Shown piece after piece: positions 9,248 to 17,296 of a DNA stretch of 64,000 bases; positions within the stretch are counted from its first letter, which is position 1, and the number at the start of each line of letters is the position of its first letter. Source of the DNA: AC-32 sp963765785 (GTDB lineage: Bacteria; Actinomycetota; Thermoleophilia; Gaiellales; Gaiellaceae). Position numbers and translations under genes: made by a program. The stretch is taken from positions 1 through 64,000 of the forward strand of contig CAVXXW010000001.1 of NCBI GenBank assembly GCA_963765785.1, written 5' to 3'. The notes beneath the pieces were generated by a model. The model had not been told where the DNA came from. It ran no database searches and worked only from the letters and a program-made list of their open reading frames with translations.

Positions 9248-10272
9248 GCCGGGTGACCGTCGACGAGGCGCGCGAGCTCTGGCTGGGCGCCGAGGACGAG
9301 GAGCTAAAGCGCCTGGCGAACGAGGTGCGCGGGCGGTACCACGACCCGGGCCGCGCGACCTACATGGTCATGCGGATCGTGAACTACACGAACGTCTGCG
9401 TCGCCCAGTGCGACTACTGCGCCTTCTACGTGCTGCCCAACCAGAGCGGCGGCTACGTGCTCTCGCGCGAGGACGTGTTCGCGAAGATCGACGAGCTGGT
9501 CGAGGTCGGCGGCGACCTCGTAGGCTTCAACGGCGGCTTCAACCCAAAGCTGCCGCTCGACTTCTACTGCGACCTGTTCGCGTCGGTGCGCGAGCGCTAC
9601 GGCGAGCGCGTCGAGTTCTACGCGCTCACGGTCGCCGAGTTCGTCTTCCTCGCCGACCGCGCGCGCATTTCGTACGCGGAGGCGGCGGCGCGCCTGCGCG
9701 CCGCCGGCGTGCACTGGATCACCGGCGGCGGCTCCGAGATCCTGACCGAGGACTTCCGCGCCCGGCACGCCAAGTGGAAGTACACCGTCGCGGACTACTT
9801 CGAGGCCCAGCGAGCGATCGTCGAGGCGGGCTTGAACACGACGGCGACGATGGTGATCGGCTTCGACGAGACGCTCGACGAGCGCCTCGAGCACCTGCAG
9901 CGAACGCGCGACTTCCAGGACGAGACCGGCGGCCTCTTCTCGTATCTCTGCTGGACGTACAAGCCGTACGGCACCGCGTTCGGCGGCCGCGAGATCTCGC
10001 CGCAGGAGTACCGGCGCTGGATCGCCCTCTCGCGGATCTTCCTCGACAACGTGAAGCACATCCGCACGTCGGTGCTGACGCAGAACGAGGAGGCGTTCCG
10101 CGCGCTCGACTACGGCGCCGACGACTTCGACCTGCCGATCGAGGACGAGGTCACGCAGAAGGCCGGCGCCCGCATCGAGCTCGACCTCGAAGGCCTGCTC
10201 GCGATCCCGCGACGGCTCGGCTACGAGGTCGAGTACCGCCGCGCCGAGCGGCCCGCCGCACTCACGTCGTAG
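9244..10272 (+). CDS. mqnC: dehypoxanthine futalosine cyclase (MqnC-like radical SAM enzyme)
   Basis: A 342-residue radical SAM enzyme of the MqnC/MqnE/CofG/CofH group. The CX3CX2C motif is NYTNVCVAQCDYCAFY (C52, C56, C59). TGGGSEILTEDF, TTATMVIGFDETLDERLEHL, the ETGGLFSYLCW segment, SRIFLDNVKHIRTS and YGADDFDLPIEDEV follow in the order known from MqnC. MqnC closes dehypoxanthine futalosine to cyclic DHFL in the futalosine route to menaquinone. The sequence is somewhat divergent, so an MqnE-like or new role cannot be excluded. It starts at GTG 9244, translationally coupled to the upstream radical-SAM gene. mqnA lies 3.6 kb away on the other strand. Confidence 0.75.
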   Translation: MSRVTVDEARELWLGAEDEELKRLANEVRGRYHDPGRATYMVMRIVNYTNVCVAQCDYCAFYVLPNQSGGYVLSREDVFAKIDELVEVGGDLVGFNGGFNPKLPLDFYCDLFASVRERYGERVEFYALTVAEFVFLADRARISYAEAAARLRAAGVHWITGGGSEILTEDFRARHAKWKYTVADYFEAQRAIVEAGLNTTATMVIGFDETLDERLEHLQRTRDFQDETGGLFSYLCWTYKPYGTAFGGREISPQEYRRWIALSRIFLDNVKHIRTSVLTQNEEAFRALDYGADDFDLPIEDEVTQKAGARIELDLEGLLAIPRRLGYEVEYRRAERPAALTS

Positions 10273-10274
10273 CC

Positions 10275-11096
10275 GTGCCGACACCCCGCTGGGAGCGATT
10301 CGAGGCGTTCCTCTGGGAGACCACCTCGGTGCTGGTCCTCGCCGAGGCCGAGTCGCTCGTCGTCGACCCGGCGATCACGGCGGACGAGGTGGCTGGGATC
10401 GCCCGCAGGGCCGTGGAGCTCGGCGCTCCGGTTCGGCAGGTGCTGATCACACACGGCGACTGGGATCACGTCTGCGGCATCGGCGGTCTTCCGGATGCGG
10501 CCGTCGCGATGGGCGAGGAGACGGCGGCGAAGGTTGCCTCCGGTGCAGCCCAGAAGTCCGTCCAGCGCGGCGTCGACGCGTACGGCTTCACTCCCGCCGG
10601 GGCCCCGCGCGTCGACCGGACGTTCGAGCGCGGCTCGGCGGTGGCGCTCGGCCCGTTCGTCGTGGAGACGTTTCCGCTGGTAGGGCACACCCCGGACGGC
10701 AGCGGCTTCCGGCTGCGCGAGCTCGGGCTGCTCGCCGTCGGTGACTACCTGTCGGCGGTCGAGTTCCCCTTCGCAACCTCACCGGCTGCCTACCGGCTGA
10801 CGCTCGCCGGCCTGATCGAGCTGCTCCGCGAAGACCCGCCGGAGACGGTGATCCCGGGGCACGGCCCGCCCCTGTCGGCCGAGGAGGCTCTCGGCGTCGC
10901 GGAGGCCGATCTCGACTACCTGCGTTCTCTCCACACAGCGGTCGTCGACACGCTGACCCGCGGCGGGACACGCGACGAAGCGCGTGCGGCCGGCCTCGAG
11001 GTCGGCCTGCCTCGAGAGTCGGCCCCGGATCTCGAGGAGATGCGCGGCTTCAACGTCGACCGAGAGCTCGACGAGATCCTGCCGTCAGCGACTTAG
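10275..11096 (+). CDS. MBL-fold metallo-hydrolase with altered HxDxDH motif
   Basis: A 273-residue metallo-beta-lactamase-fold hydrolase starting at GTG 10275, two bases after the mqnC stop. The metal motif is H60-G-D62-W-D64-H65 (THGDWDH), with Asp in place of the second His of HxHxDH. The later ligands look normal: GHTPDGSG (His), AVGDYL (Asp) and VIPGHGPP (His). The C-terminal 60 residues are helical. The tight spacing puts it in the mqnC transcript, which is suggestive of a hydrolytic step there, but the substrate is unknown. Its 3' end overlaps the convergent cupin gene by 4 bases. Confidence 0.75.
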   Translation: MPTPRWERFEAFLWETTSVLVLAEAESLVVDPAITADEVAGIARRAVELGAPVRQVLITHGDWDHVCGIGGLPDAAVAMGEETAAKVASGAAQKSVQRGVDAYGFTPAGAPRVDRTFERGSAVALGPFVVETFPLVGHTPDGSGFRLRELGLLAVGDYLSAVEFPFATSPAAYRLTLAGLIELLREDPPETVIPGHGPPLSAEEALGVAEADLDYLRSLHTAVVDTLTRGGTRDEARAAGLEVGLPRESAPDLEEMRGFNVDRELDEILPSAT

Positions 11097-11671
11097 GCCC
11101 ACGGCAGGCCGGCCCAGGCGTCCGGCCGGCCGAGGCGCCAGCGCGGGTAGGGCGCGTAGGCCTCCGACGGCCTCGGCGTCTCGGTCTCGACTCCGGCGCC
11201 TCTCGCCTGCGCGGTCTCCGACTCCGGATAGCGGATCGAGCCGTCCTCGCGCCGCGCGCCGGTCATGAAGATCACGCACGGCTCGTCGCCGGTGCCGACG
11301 AACGTGTGCCGCGTCCCGGGCGGGCAGTGGACGAAGTCCCACGGCCGCAGAGGCCGTTCCTGCTCCTCGACCAGCAGCAGACACTTGCCTGCGAGCACGA
11401 GGAAGTTCTCCTGCTCGGACTCGGCGTGGTACATGCCGGTCGGCTTGCCCGGCTCGAGCACCGCAAGCGTGAAGCCGGTCTCGGGGAACATCTGAGGCTC
11501 GACCCCGGGGCGCTCCTGAAGCACACGTTCGCTGCCCTCGAAGACGCAGCGGCCGCCGAAGGCGTCGTTTCGCAACCACGCCGCCTCGGCCACGTTGACG
11601 ACGAACCAGCCGGGGCTGACGGGCGCGAGGCCCGAGCCGACCTCCTCCAGATGCGCTTCCTCGACGGCCAT
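11093..11671 (-). CDS. cupin-domain protein
   Basis: A 192-residue cytosolic cupin. The beta-barrel motifs are GMYHAESEQENFLVLAG (HxE region) and CPPGTRHTFVGTGDEP (G-x-x-H). The function of single-domain cupins is variable (sugar binding, dioxygenase, regulator) and cannot be assigned. ATG 11671 is chosen because AAGGAG sits about six bases before it; an open frame continues upstream but lacks such a site. It is divergent from the VOC gene at 11700. Confidence 0.75.
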   Translation of the reverse strand: MAVEEAHLEEVGSGLAPVSPGWFVVNVAEAAWLRNDAFGGRCVFEGSERVLQERPGVEPQMFPETGFTLAVLEPGKPTGMYHAESEQENFLVLAGKCLLLVEEQERPLRPWDFVHCPPGTRHTFVGTGDEPCVIFMTGARREDGSIRYPESETAQARGAGVETETPRPSEAYAPYPRWRLGRPDAWAGLPWA

Positions 11672-11699
11672 GCGGCTCCTTCCGTAGGGTGAGCGCGCA

Positions 11700-12134
11700 A
11701 TGCTGACGAATCGCTCCGCGCCGCCGGCGACCGTCACGCCGGTGCTGAACTACCCCGACGTCCGGGAGGCGGTCGCGTGGCTCGAGCGCGCCTTCGGCTT
11801 CGGCGAGCGGGTGCGGATCGGCGAGGACCACCGCGCGCAGCTGCGCGTCGGCGAGGACGGGTCGATCGTCGTCGCCGACGTCCACGGCGACCACGTCGCC
11901 CCGAGGGGCGGGGTCGTCACGCAGCTGATCAAGCTCCGGGTGCCGGACGTGGACGCGGCGTTCGAGCGGGCGCGAGAGGCGGGCGCGAAGGTGCTCCAGG
12001 AGCCGCACACGTGGGAGTACGGCGAGCGCTCGGGGGTCGTCGAGGATCCTGCCGGCCACCGCTGGGAGCTGACGCAGACCGTCCGGGACGTCGAGCCCGA
12101 GGAGTGGGGCGGCGTCACCGTCGCACCCTGGTAG
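11700..12134 (+). CDS. VOC-family (glyoxalase/bleomycin-resistance-like) protein
   Basis: A 144-residue single VOC domain. The N-terminal half reads VTPVLNYPDVREAVAWLERAFGF and the C-terminal half VPDVDAAFERAREAGAKVL followed by YGERSGVVEDPAGHRWELTQ, the usual paired beta-alpha-beta-beta-beta modules with a terminal Glu ligand. Members bind a divalent metal and act as lyases, dioxygenases or drug-binding proteins. There is no specific clue to the substrate. It is divergent from the cupin gene across 28 bases. Confidence 0.8.
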   Translation: MLTNRSAPPATVTPVLNYPDVREAVAWLERAFGFGERVRIGEDHRAQLRVGEDGSIVVADVHGDHVAPRGGVVTQLIKLRVPDVDAAFERAREAGAKVLQEPHTWEYGERSGVVEDPAGHRWELTQTVRDVEPEEWGGVTVAPW

Positions 12135-12220
12135 CCGCTCGGGCGATCTCCCGGCGGCCGCCTGCGCAGGTTGTCGAGCTGGTGCGGAGCTAGTAGCTTC
12201 GGCTCCAACTCGGGAAGGGC

Positions 12221-13087
12221 GTGGAGATGGAGGGAATGCAGATCGACGCAGTGGAGTTTCGCGCGAACCAACGTCGCGACTGGGGCACCGCGGCAAAGGG
12301 CTGGCACGACTGGCAGGAGCTGCTCCTCGGCGCAACGGCGCCGGTGAGCCGGCGGCTGGTCGAGCTGGCGGAGCTCGAGCCTGGCGACCGTGCGCTCGAC
12401 GTCGCTGCCGGATCCGGAGAGCCGTCGCTGACTGCGGCGAAGGCGGTCGCGCCCGACGGCGAGGTCGTCGCGACCGACATCTCGCCCGAGATGCTCTCGT
12501 ACGCCGGCGAGCGGGCCAGCGCAGCGGGCGTCCACAACATCCAGTTCGTCGAGAGCGACGCGTCGTCGCTCGACTTCGAGCCGGAGTCGTTCGACGCCGC
12601 TCTTTCCCGCTGGGGGATCATCTTCGAGCCTGCAGCCGAGGCGGCCGCCGCGCGGATCCGGTCGTTTCTCAAGCCTGCGAGCCGCATGGCGATCGCGTCA
12701 TGGGGGCCGCCGGAACGCATGCCGATGCTCAGCATCGCGATGCGGACGGTGCTGACCCGACTCGACGTGCCACCGCCACCGCCTGGAGCGCCAGGGCCGC
12801 TCTCGCGCCCAACGCCTGACGCAATCGCAGGCTTGCTCGAGGCCGGCGGCTTCTCAGACATCGAGGTCGAGGAGGTCGAGGTCGAGGTCGAGTGGGAGTC
12901 CGCCGACGAATACGCGGGCTTCACGCGTGAGATCGCGCCGCCGATCACCGCGCTGCTCGCCGACCGTCCACGGGAGGTGCAGGACGCGACGTGGGCGGCG
13001 ATCGCCGACGCGGCGCGTGAGTACGCCAGCGCGGACGGTGCCCTCCGACTCAGGAATCTCGCGCTGCTGGCGGTAGGACGAGCCTGA
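12221..13087 (+). CDS. SAM-dependent methyltransferase (class I, type 11-like)
   Basis: A 288-residue class I methyltransferase. Motif I is ALDVAAGSGEPSLTAAKAV, followed by VVATDISPEMLSYAGERA and FDAALSRWGIIFEP (motifs II/III). It resembles UbiE/Coq5-type enzymes, but a better menaquinone methyltransferase lies nearby on the other strand, so the acceptor here is unknown. A Glu/Val low-complexity run encoded near 12860-12900 reflects a repeated GAGGTC codon pair and is not a separate feature. It may start at GTG 12221 or ATG 12227. Confidence 0.8.
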   Translation: MEMEGMQIDAVEFRANQRRDWGTAAKGWHDWQELLLGATAPVSRRLVELAELEPGDRALDVAAGSGEPSLTAAKAVAPDGEVVATDISPEMLSYAGERASAAGVHNIQFVESDASSLDFEPESFDAALSRWGIIFEPAAEAAAARIRSFLKPASRMAIASWGPPERMPMLSIAMRTVLTRLDVPPPPPGAPGPLSRPTPDAIAGLLEAGGFSDIEVEEVEVEVEWESADEYAGFTREIAPPITALLADRPREVQDATWAAIADAAREYASADGALRLRNLALLAVGRA

Positions 13088-13136
13088 GCTCGGCCGCGAT
13101 GGACGCGCGCTTCGAGCTACTGCGCCGCCAGGGCGC

Positions 13137-13901
13137 CTAGACAGGCGCCTCGGCTCGCGCGACGAAGCGCAGCTCCGGAACCTCGTCCAGCTCGCCGACG
13201 TCGCGTGCGAGCTCGAGGAACGTGAGCAGGCCCGCGCGCTCTCGCGGGCCGAAGCGGTAGCGCAGCTTCTCGAAGTAGCGGGCCAGGAAGCCGGGTGGGT
13301 ACCCGTACCGCTCGCTCGACTCGTGCGCCAGCCGCTCGGGCTCGGCGCGCGCGAGGAGCACTGAGTCGACGAGCGCCTGCTCGAGCTCGGGCAGGCCCGC
13401 AGGCGACGGGTCGGGACAGGCCCAGACCGCGAACACCATCGGCAAGCCCGTCCGCTCGAGCCAGAGCCGGCCGAGGTCGTGATGCGGCGTCGGGTCCTCG
13501 AACGCGCTCTTCAGCGCCGCATCGCCGATCAGCAGCTTCGCGTCTGCCTCCTCGCCGAGCGGCACATGGCTTGCCTCCGGCAGGAGCACCTTCGTCAGCA
13601 CGACCGAGGTCGCGCTCTCGGGCGTGACTGCGACCGAGCGGACCTGCTCGAGCGGCTTGCGGGAGACGAGCTGGATCGACTCGACGGCGCCCTCGGACGA
13701 GACGCAGAGCCGCGGCAGCAGCCGCAGGCGGTCCGCGTGACGGGCGTACTCGATCGAGGAGATCGGAGCCAGGTCGAGCTCACCGCGTAGCAGGCGCGCG
13801 TTGAGGTCGGTCGGCACGCCCTGCACCTCGTCCACCTCGGCCTCGAGGCGGTAGAAGACCGGCGCCATGTTCACGTACGAGATGCGGCCGAGGCGCAGCA
13901 T
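13137..13901 (-). CDS. mqnA: chorismate dehydratase MqnA
   Basis: A 254-residue MqnA, first enzyme of the futalosine menaquinone pathway (chorismate to 3-enolpyruvylbenzoate), with a periplasmic-binding-protein-like fold but cytosolic. It opens with LRLGRISYVNMAPVFYRLE and contains the substrate-pocket sequence APISSIEYARHADRLRLLPRL, VAVTPESATSVVL, LLIGDAALKS and GLPMVFAVWA, all characteristic. ATG 13901 overlaps the prenyl synthase stop by one base (TGATG). It is the last gene of the run that begins with the Rieske gene at 19016. Confidence 0.9.
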   Translation of the reverse strand: MLRLGRISYVNMAPVFYRLEAEVDEVQGVPTDLNARLLRGELDLAPISSIEYARHADRLRLLPRLCVSSEGAVESIQLVSRKPLEQVRSVAVTPESATSVVLTKVLLPEASHVPLGEEADAKLLIGDAALKSAFEDPTPHHDLGRLWLERTGLPMVFAVWACPDPSPAGLPELEQALVDSVLLARAEPERLAHESSERYGYPPGFLARYFEKLRYRFGPRERAGLLTFLELARDVGELDEVPELRFVARAEAPV

Positions 13902-14809
13902 CAGGACTCCCGGTCGACCACGGCGTCGGTGAGCGCGTCGAGCTCGTCGCGGCGCAGGTGGCCGTCGAGACAGGCTCGGGCGCGTCGAGCGTAGTCGAGT
14001 GCCACCTCCCGCGAGGACTCGAGGGCACCGGTCTCGGCCACGCGCACCAGCGCGCCGTCGAGCGGGCCGCCGGCCAGCGCGGCTCGCACCGAGTCGTCCT
14101 CTCGCCCGGCGAGGATCAACGGCAGCGTCGGCGTGCCCTCGCGCAAGTCGGTGCCGGCGATCTTGCCGGTCTCGATCGTCTCGCCCGAGCAGTCGAGGAT
14201 GTCGTCCGCGATCTGGAATGCGATCCCGAGCGCGAGGCCGAACTCGCCGAGGCCGCGGTCGCCGCCGCTGCCGAGCAGGCACGCGGCCTCGAACAGCTTC
14301 CCCGTCTTCAGCGCGCAGCGCTCTAGGTACGACTCGACGCTCGTGTCTGGGTCGTGCGTCTGCGCGCGCTGGAGCGCCTCGCCCCGCGCGAGCGCGAGCG
14401 TCGCGTCGGCGAGGGAACGCACCGCCGCAGCGTCGCCGGTCGCGGCCAGCTCGGCGAACGCACGCGCGAAGAGGTAGTCGCCGGCAGCGCGGGCCGCGTG
14501 CGGGCCGTGGCTCGCCCAGGCGGACTCGCGGCCGCGCCGGTAGCGGGCGCGGTCGATCACGTCGTCGTGCACGAGCGTGGCCATGTGAACCAGCTCGACG
14601 GCGGCGCCCGCCGCGAGTGGCGCCTCGCCCGGCCGCGACGCGAGGAAGACGAGCAGTGGCCGCAGGCGCTTGCCGCCGGCCGCGAGCGCCTCGCCTCCGA
14701 CCTCGGAGACGAGGCCCGGGTACTCCTCGACCGCGGCCGTCAGGCGCACCTCCAGGTCGCCGAGGTAGGCGTCGAGCCCTGGCGTGTCACGAATCGTCGC
14801 CAGGCTCAT
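13901..14809 (-). CDS. long-chain polyprenyl diphosphate synthase (menaquinone side chain)
   Basis: A 302-residue all-trans prenyl diphosphate synthase. The first aspartate-rich motif is in LVHDDVIDRARYRRG, the second in QIADDILDCSG, and GGKRLRPLLVFL is the IPP-binding segment. It elongates allylic diphosphates with IPP to provide the isoprenoid tail. Residue 5 upstream of the first motif is Met in VHMATLVHDD, consistent with a long product; chain length cannot be fixed. It starts at ATG 14809 in an ATGA overlap with ubiE. The distant 157-residue gene at 20742 may be a partner subunit. Confidence 0.9.
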   Translation of the reverse strand: MSLATIRDTPGLDAYLGDLEVRLTAAVEEYPGLVSEVGGEALAAGGKRLRPLLVFLASRPGEAPLAAGAAVELVHMATLVHDDVIDRARYRRGRESAWASHGPHAARAAGDYLFARAFAELAATGDAAAVRSLADATLALARGEALQRAQTHDPDTSVESYLERCALKTGKLFEAACLLGSGGDRGLGEFGLALGIAFQIADDILDCSGETIETGKIAGTDLREGTPTLPLILAGREDDSVRAALAGGPLDGALVRVAETGALESSREVALDYARRARACLDGHLRRDELDALTDAVVDRES

Positions 14810-15489
14810 TCAGCCCTCCCGATGTGCAGCGCGACGATGCCGCCGGCGAAGGTGCGCCAGCGAACGTCCTCGAAGCCGGCTCCGCGCAGCAGAGCAGCGA
14901 GCTCGTCCGGTCCGGGGAAGCGGCGCACGCTAGCGGGAAGGTACGTGTAGGCCGAGCCGCCGGGAAGGAGCTTCCCGAGCAGCGGCACGACGCCGTCGAA
15001 CCAGAGCCGGTAGAACGGCGCCAGCAGCCCGCTCGGCTTCGTGATCTCGAGGATCGCGACGCGGCCGCCGGGGCGGAGCACGCGCCTCAGCTCGGCGAGC
15101 CCGCGCTCGAGGTCGTCGAGGTTGCGGACGCCGAAGCCAACGGTCGCCGCGTCGAACGAGCCGTCCGAGAACGGCAGCGCGAGCGCGTCGCCCTGCAGCC
15201 ACTCGATCTCGTCCGATTTGCGCCGCGCGCGCTCGAGCATCCGCTCGGAGAAGTCGAGCCCCGCCACCTCGGCGCCAGCCTCCTTCGCCGCGACAGCGAG
15301 GTCGCCGGTGCCGCAGCAGGCGTCGAGCACGCGGTCGCCGGGCTGAACGACCGCCGAGACGGTCGCCCGCCGCCAGCGCTGGTCGAGCCCCATCGTCATC
15401 GTCCGGTTCATCGCGTCGTAGACGGGGGAGATCCGGTCGAACATCGACCGCACGGCGTCGGGCGCGAGCCTGCCGGACTCGACGCTCAC
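14806..15489 (-). CDS. ubiE: demethylmenaquinone methyltransferase UbiE/MenG
   Basis: A 227-residue UbiE/MenG enzyme that C-methylates demethylmenaquinone with SAM, the last step of menaquinone synthesis. MFDRISPVYDAMNRTMTMG with LDQRWRR is the family N-terminal signature, and VLDACCGTGDLAVAAKEAG is SAM motif I. FDAATVGFGVRNLDDLERGL and VLRPGGRVAILEITKP follow. It has a GTG start at 15489 that shares GTGA with the ubiX stop. Confidence 0.92.
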   Translation of the reverse strand: MSVESGRLAPDAVRSMFDRISPVYDAMNRTMTMGLDQRWRRATVSAVVQPGDRVLDACCGTGDLAVAAKEAGAEVAGLDFSERMLERARRKSDEIEWLQGDALALPFSDGSFDAATVGFGVRNLDDLERGLAELRRVLRPGGRVAILEITKPSGLLAPFYRLWFDGVVPLLGKLLPGGSAYTYLPASVRRFPGPDELAALLRGAGFEDVRWRTFAGGIVALHIGRAE

Positions 15490-16076
15490 GACTGGCCCCA
15501 GCGTGGTGTCAGCTCGTGCTCGAGCCCGAGCTGGTCGAGGCAGCGCGCGACGACGAAGTCGACCAGGTCATCCACCGAGGAAGCTCGGTGGTAGAAGCCC
15601 GGGGCGAGGAAGAGCACGACGGCGCCCGCCTGCCGCACACGGAGCATGTTCTCGAGGTGGATCGTCGAGAGCGGCGTCTCGCGCGGGCAGAGCACGAGCT
15701 TGCGGCCCTCCTTCAGCGCGACGCTCGCCGCCCGCTGGATCAGGTTCGACATGGCGCCGGAGGCGATCGTGCCGAGCGTCCCCATCGAGCACGGGCAGAT
15801 CACGTAGCCGTCGACCTTCGCCGAGCCGCTCGCGTAGGGCGCGTGCCAGTCGCGCTCGTCGTGGAGCGTGACGGCGTCGCGCACGGGCTCGGTCAGCCGC
15901 GCGAGCGTCTCGTCGGCCGAGAGCCGCGCGTCGCCGTAGAGCTCGGTCGCGAGCACCTCGATCCCTGCCCGCGAGGCGCAGAGGCCGATCTCGCAGCCGG
16001 CGGCGCCGAGGGCCTCGAGCAGACGCGCGGCGTACGGCGCGCCCGACGCCCCCGTGATTCCGAGGAACACGCGCAT
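15486..16076 (-). CDS. ubiX: flavin prenyltransferase UbiX (MqnM role)
   Basis: A 196-residue UbiX that prenylates FMN to make the prFMN cofactor for UbiD decarboxylases. It shows VFLGITGASGAPYAARLLEAL (FMN-binding turn), APYASGSAKVDGYVICPCSMGT and RKLVLCPRETPLSTIHLENM, all family hallmarks. In futalosine-type organisms the UbiX/UbiD pair performs the late decarboxylation (named MqnM/MqnL); ubiD lies at 19071 upstream of the bc genes. It starts at ATG 16076, two bases after the cytochrome c stop. Confidence 0.93.
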   Translation of the reverse strand: MRVFLGITGASGAPYAARLLEALGAAGCEIGLCASRAGIEVLATELYGDARLSADETLARLTEPVRDAVTLHDERDWHAPYASGSAKVDGYVICPCSMGTLGTIASGAMSNLIQRAASVALKEGRKLVLCPRETPLSTIHLENMLRVRQAGAVVLFLAPGFYHRASSVDDLVDFVVARCLDQLGLEHELTPRWGQS

Positions 16077-16078
16077 CG

Positions 16079-16486
16079 CTATTGCTTGCCTTTGGAGGCT
16101 TCGAGGAACACTGCGATCTTGTGAAGGTTCTCAGGTCCGAGTGCCTTGAATGGCGGCATCACCCCGCCGCGGCCCCCGCAGCTGGGGCAGGTGAGGAAGT
16201 CGACCTGGGCCTCGACGCGCTTTCCCCTCGCCCCTTCGTCGGACAGATCCGGAGCTCCGAGGTTCGTCGAGCCAGCGCCGAGGTAGGTGTGGCAGTTCGT
16301 GCAGCCGGACTCGGCGAAGAGCTTCGCGCCGGCAAGTGCCTCCCTGTTGCCAGCGAATCCCTGTTCCTTCGCCCAGCGCGGGATCTGCGCGGTGATCCCC
16401 GACGCGATCGACTGGTGCTTGCTCTCGCCGCACCCTGCGAGGGTCAAGCCCAGCCCCACCGCGAGCAGGACCTGGGCGCCGCCCAC
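16079..16486 (-). CDS. lipoprotein c-type cytochrome of the bc complex
   Basis: A 135-residue exported mono-haem cytochrome c with a lipobox LAGC (C19), so probably tethered to the membrane outer face. Haem motif CTNCH is at 62-66; the axial Met is probably M110 in VMPPF. A second CxxC (CPSC, 100-103) sits just before that Met. The sequence is a close paralogue of the C-terminal domain of the preceding gene, indicating tandem duplication. It starts at GTG 16486, three bases after the upstream stop. It probably carries electrons from the bc complex to the terminal oxidase. Confidence 0.85.
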   Translation of the reverse strand: MGGAQVLLAVGLGLTLAGCGESKHQSIASGITAQIPRWAKEQGFAGNREALAGAKLFAESGCTNCHTYLGAGSTNLGAPDLSDEGARGKRVEAQVDFLTCPSCGGRGGVMPPFKALGPENLHKIAVFLEASKGKQ

Positions 16487-16489
16487 GCC

Positions 16490-17296
16490 CTACTGCGAGC
16501 CCTTGGAGGCCTCGAGGAAGGTGGCTAGCGCTTTGAGGTTGTCCGCGCCGAGCGCCGCGAACGGCGGCATCGGCGAACCGGGGTTGACGCAGCTCGGGCA
16601 CTTCAGGTGGTCGATCTGGAACTGGATGCCCTTGCCCTTCGCGCCCTCGGCAGAAAGGTCGGGCGCGCCGAGGTTCGAGGAGCCGGTGCCGAGGTACGTG
16701 TGGCAGTTCGTGCAGCCTGACTCGGCGAACAGGTTGGCGCCCTTCAGCGCCTCCGGGTTGTTTGCGAACCCCTGCTTCTTCGCCCAGCTCGGGATCGCCG
16801 CCTTGACCTCGGAGGCGATCGCCTCCTGCGCGGTCGCACCCCTGTACGTGAGCACGCCCATCGAGACGATCACCAGCGCTGCGGCGACGATCGCGACCGG
16901 CCGCCGTGAAAGGCGCCGCTCGGTGCGCTTGTCCACGAACGGGAGCACGAGCAGCAGGATCAGCAGGAGTGTCGGGATCCCGACCGTCGCCAGGATCACC
17001 GTCTCGGGCCACTTGAAGATCCGGAGCAGGTAGAAGAGGAAGTAGAAGTACCAGTCGGGCCGCGGCACGAACGACGTCGTCCCCGGGTCGGCCTTCGCGC
17101 CGATCAGCGGCCCGAGGATCTCCGAGCCGTCCGCCGTGTACTTCCAGACAACGGCAAGGCCGATGATCACGCAGACCACGACCAGGCTCATCACCGTGTC
17201 GTGGAACATCGCGAACGGGTAGAACGGCTTGCCGTCCTTCTTGACGCGCTCCTTGTAGCGCTGGAAGCCGGCGCGGCGCTCCTCGAGCGAGCTCAC
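16490..17296 (-). CDS. cytochrome b subunit IV fused to cytochrome c (QcrC-like)
   Basis: A 268-residue fusion. Residues 1-150 resemble the C-terminal part of cytochrome b (subunit IV): VPRPDWYFYFLFYLLRIFK, three membrane helices near 33-51, 99-121 and 133-150. Residues 155-268 form a cytochrome c domain outside the membrane with CTNCH at 195-199, CPSC at 233-236 and MPPF at 243-246. Comparable cyt b/c fusions are known in Bacillus QcrC. It starts at GTG 17296 in a GTGA overlap with the cytochrome b gene. It is part of the menaquinol:cytochrome c oxidoreductase encoded here. Confidence 0.88.
   Translation of the reverse strand: MSSLEERRAGFQRYKERVKKDGKPFYPFAMFHDTVMSLVVVCVIIGLAVVWKYTADGSEILGPLIGAKADPGTTSFVPRPDWYFYFLFYLLRIFKWPETVILATVGIPTLLLILLLVLPFVDKRTERRLSRRPVAIVAAALVIVSMGVLTYRGATAQEAIASEVKAAIPSWAKKQGFANNPEALKGANLFAESGCTNCHTYLGTGSSNLGAPDLSAEGAKGKGIQFQIDHLKCPSCVNPGSPMPPFAALGADNLKALATFLEASKGSQ

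Noticed and set aside
9244..10272. Calling this gene mqnE rather than mqnC
   Set aside because: The LDN-x-x-HI, GADDF and late EDEV-x-x-KAG segments follow the MqnC pattern better, although divergence leaves some doubt.
12858..12900. Short tandem GAGGTC repeats, possible repeat array
   Set aside because: They encode an EVEEVEVEVEW stretch within the methyltransferase; too short and in frame, so not a separate element or CRISPR.
13099..13140. 13-codon frame ATG...TAG after the methyltransferase gene
   Set aside because: Too short, no ribosome site, and it overlaps the 3' end of mqnA on the other strand.
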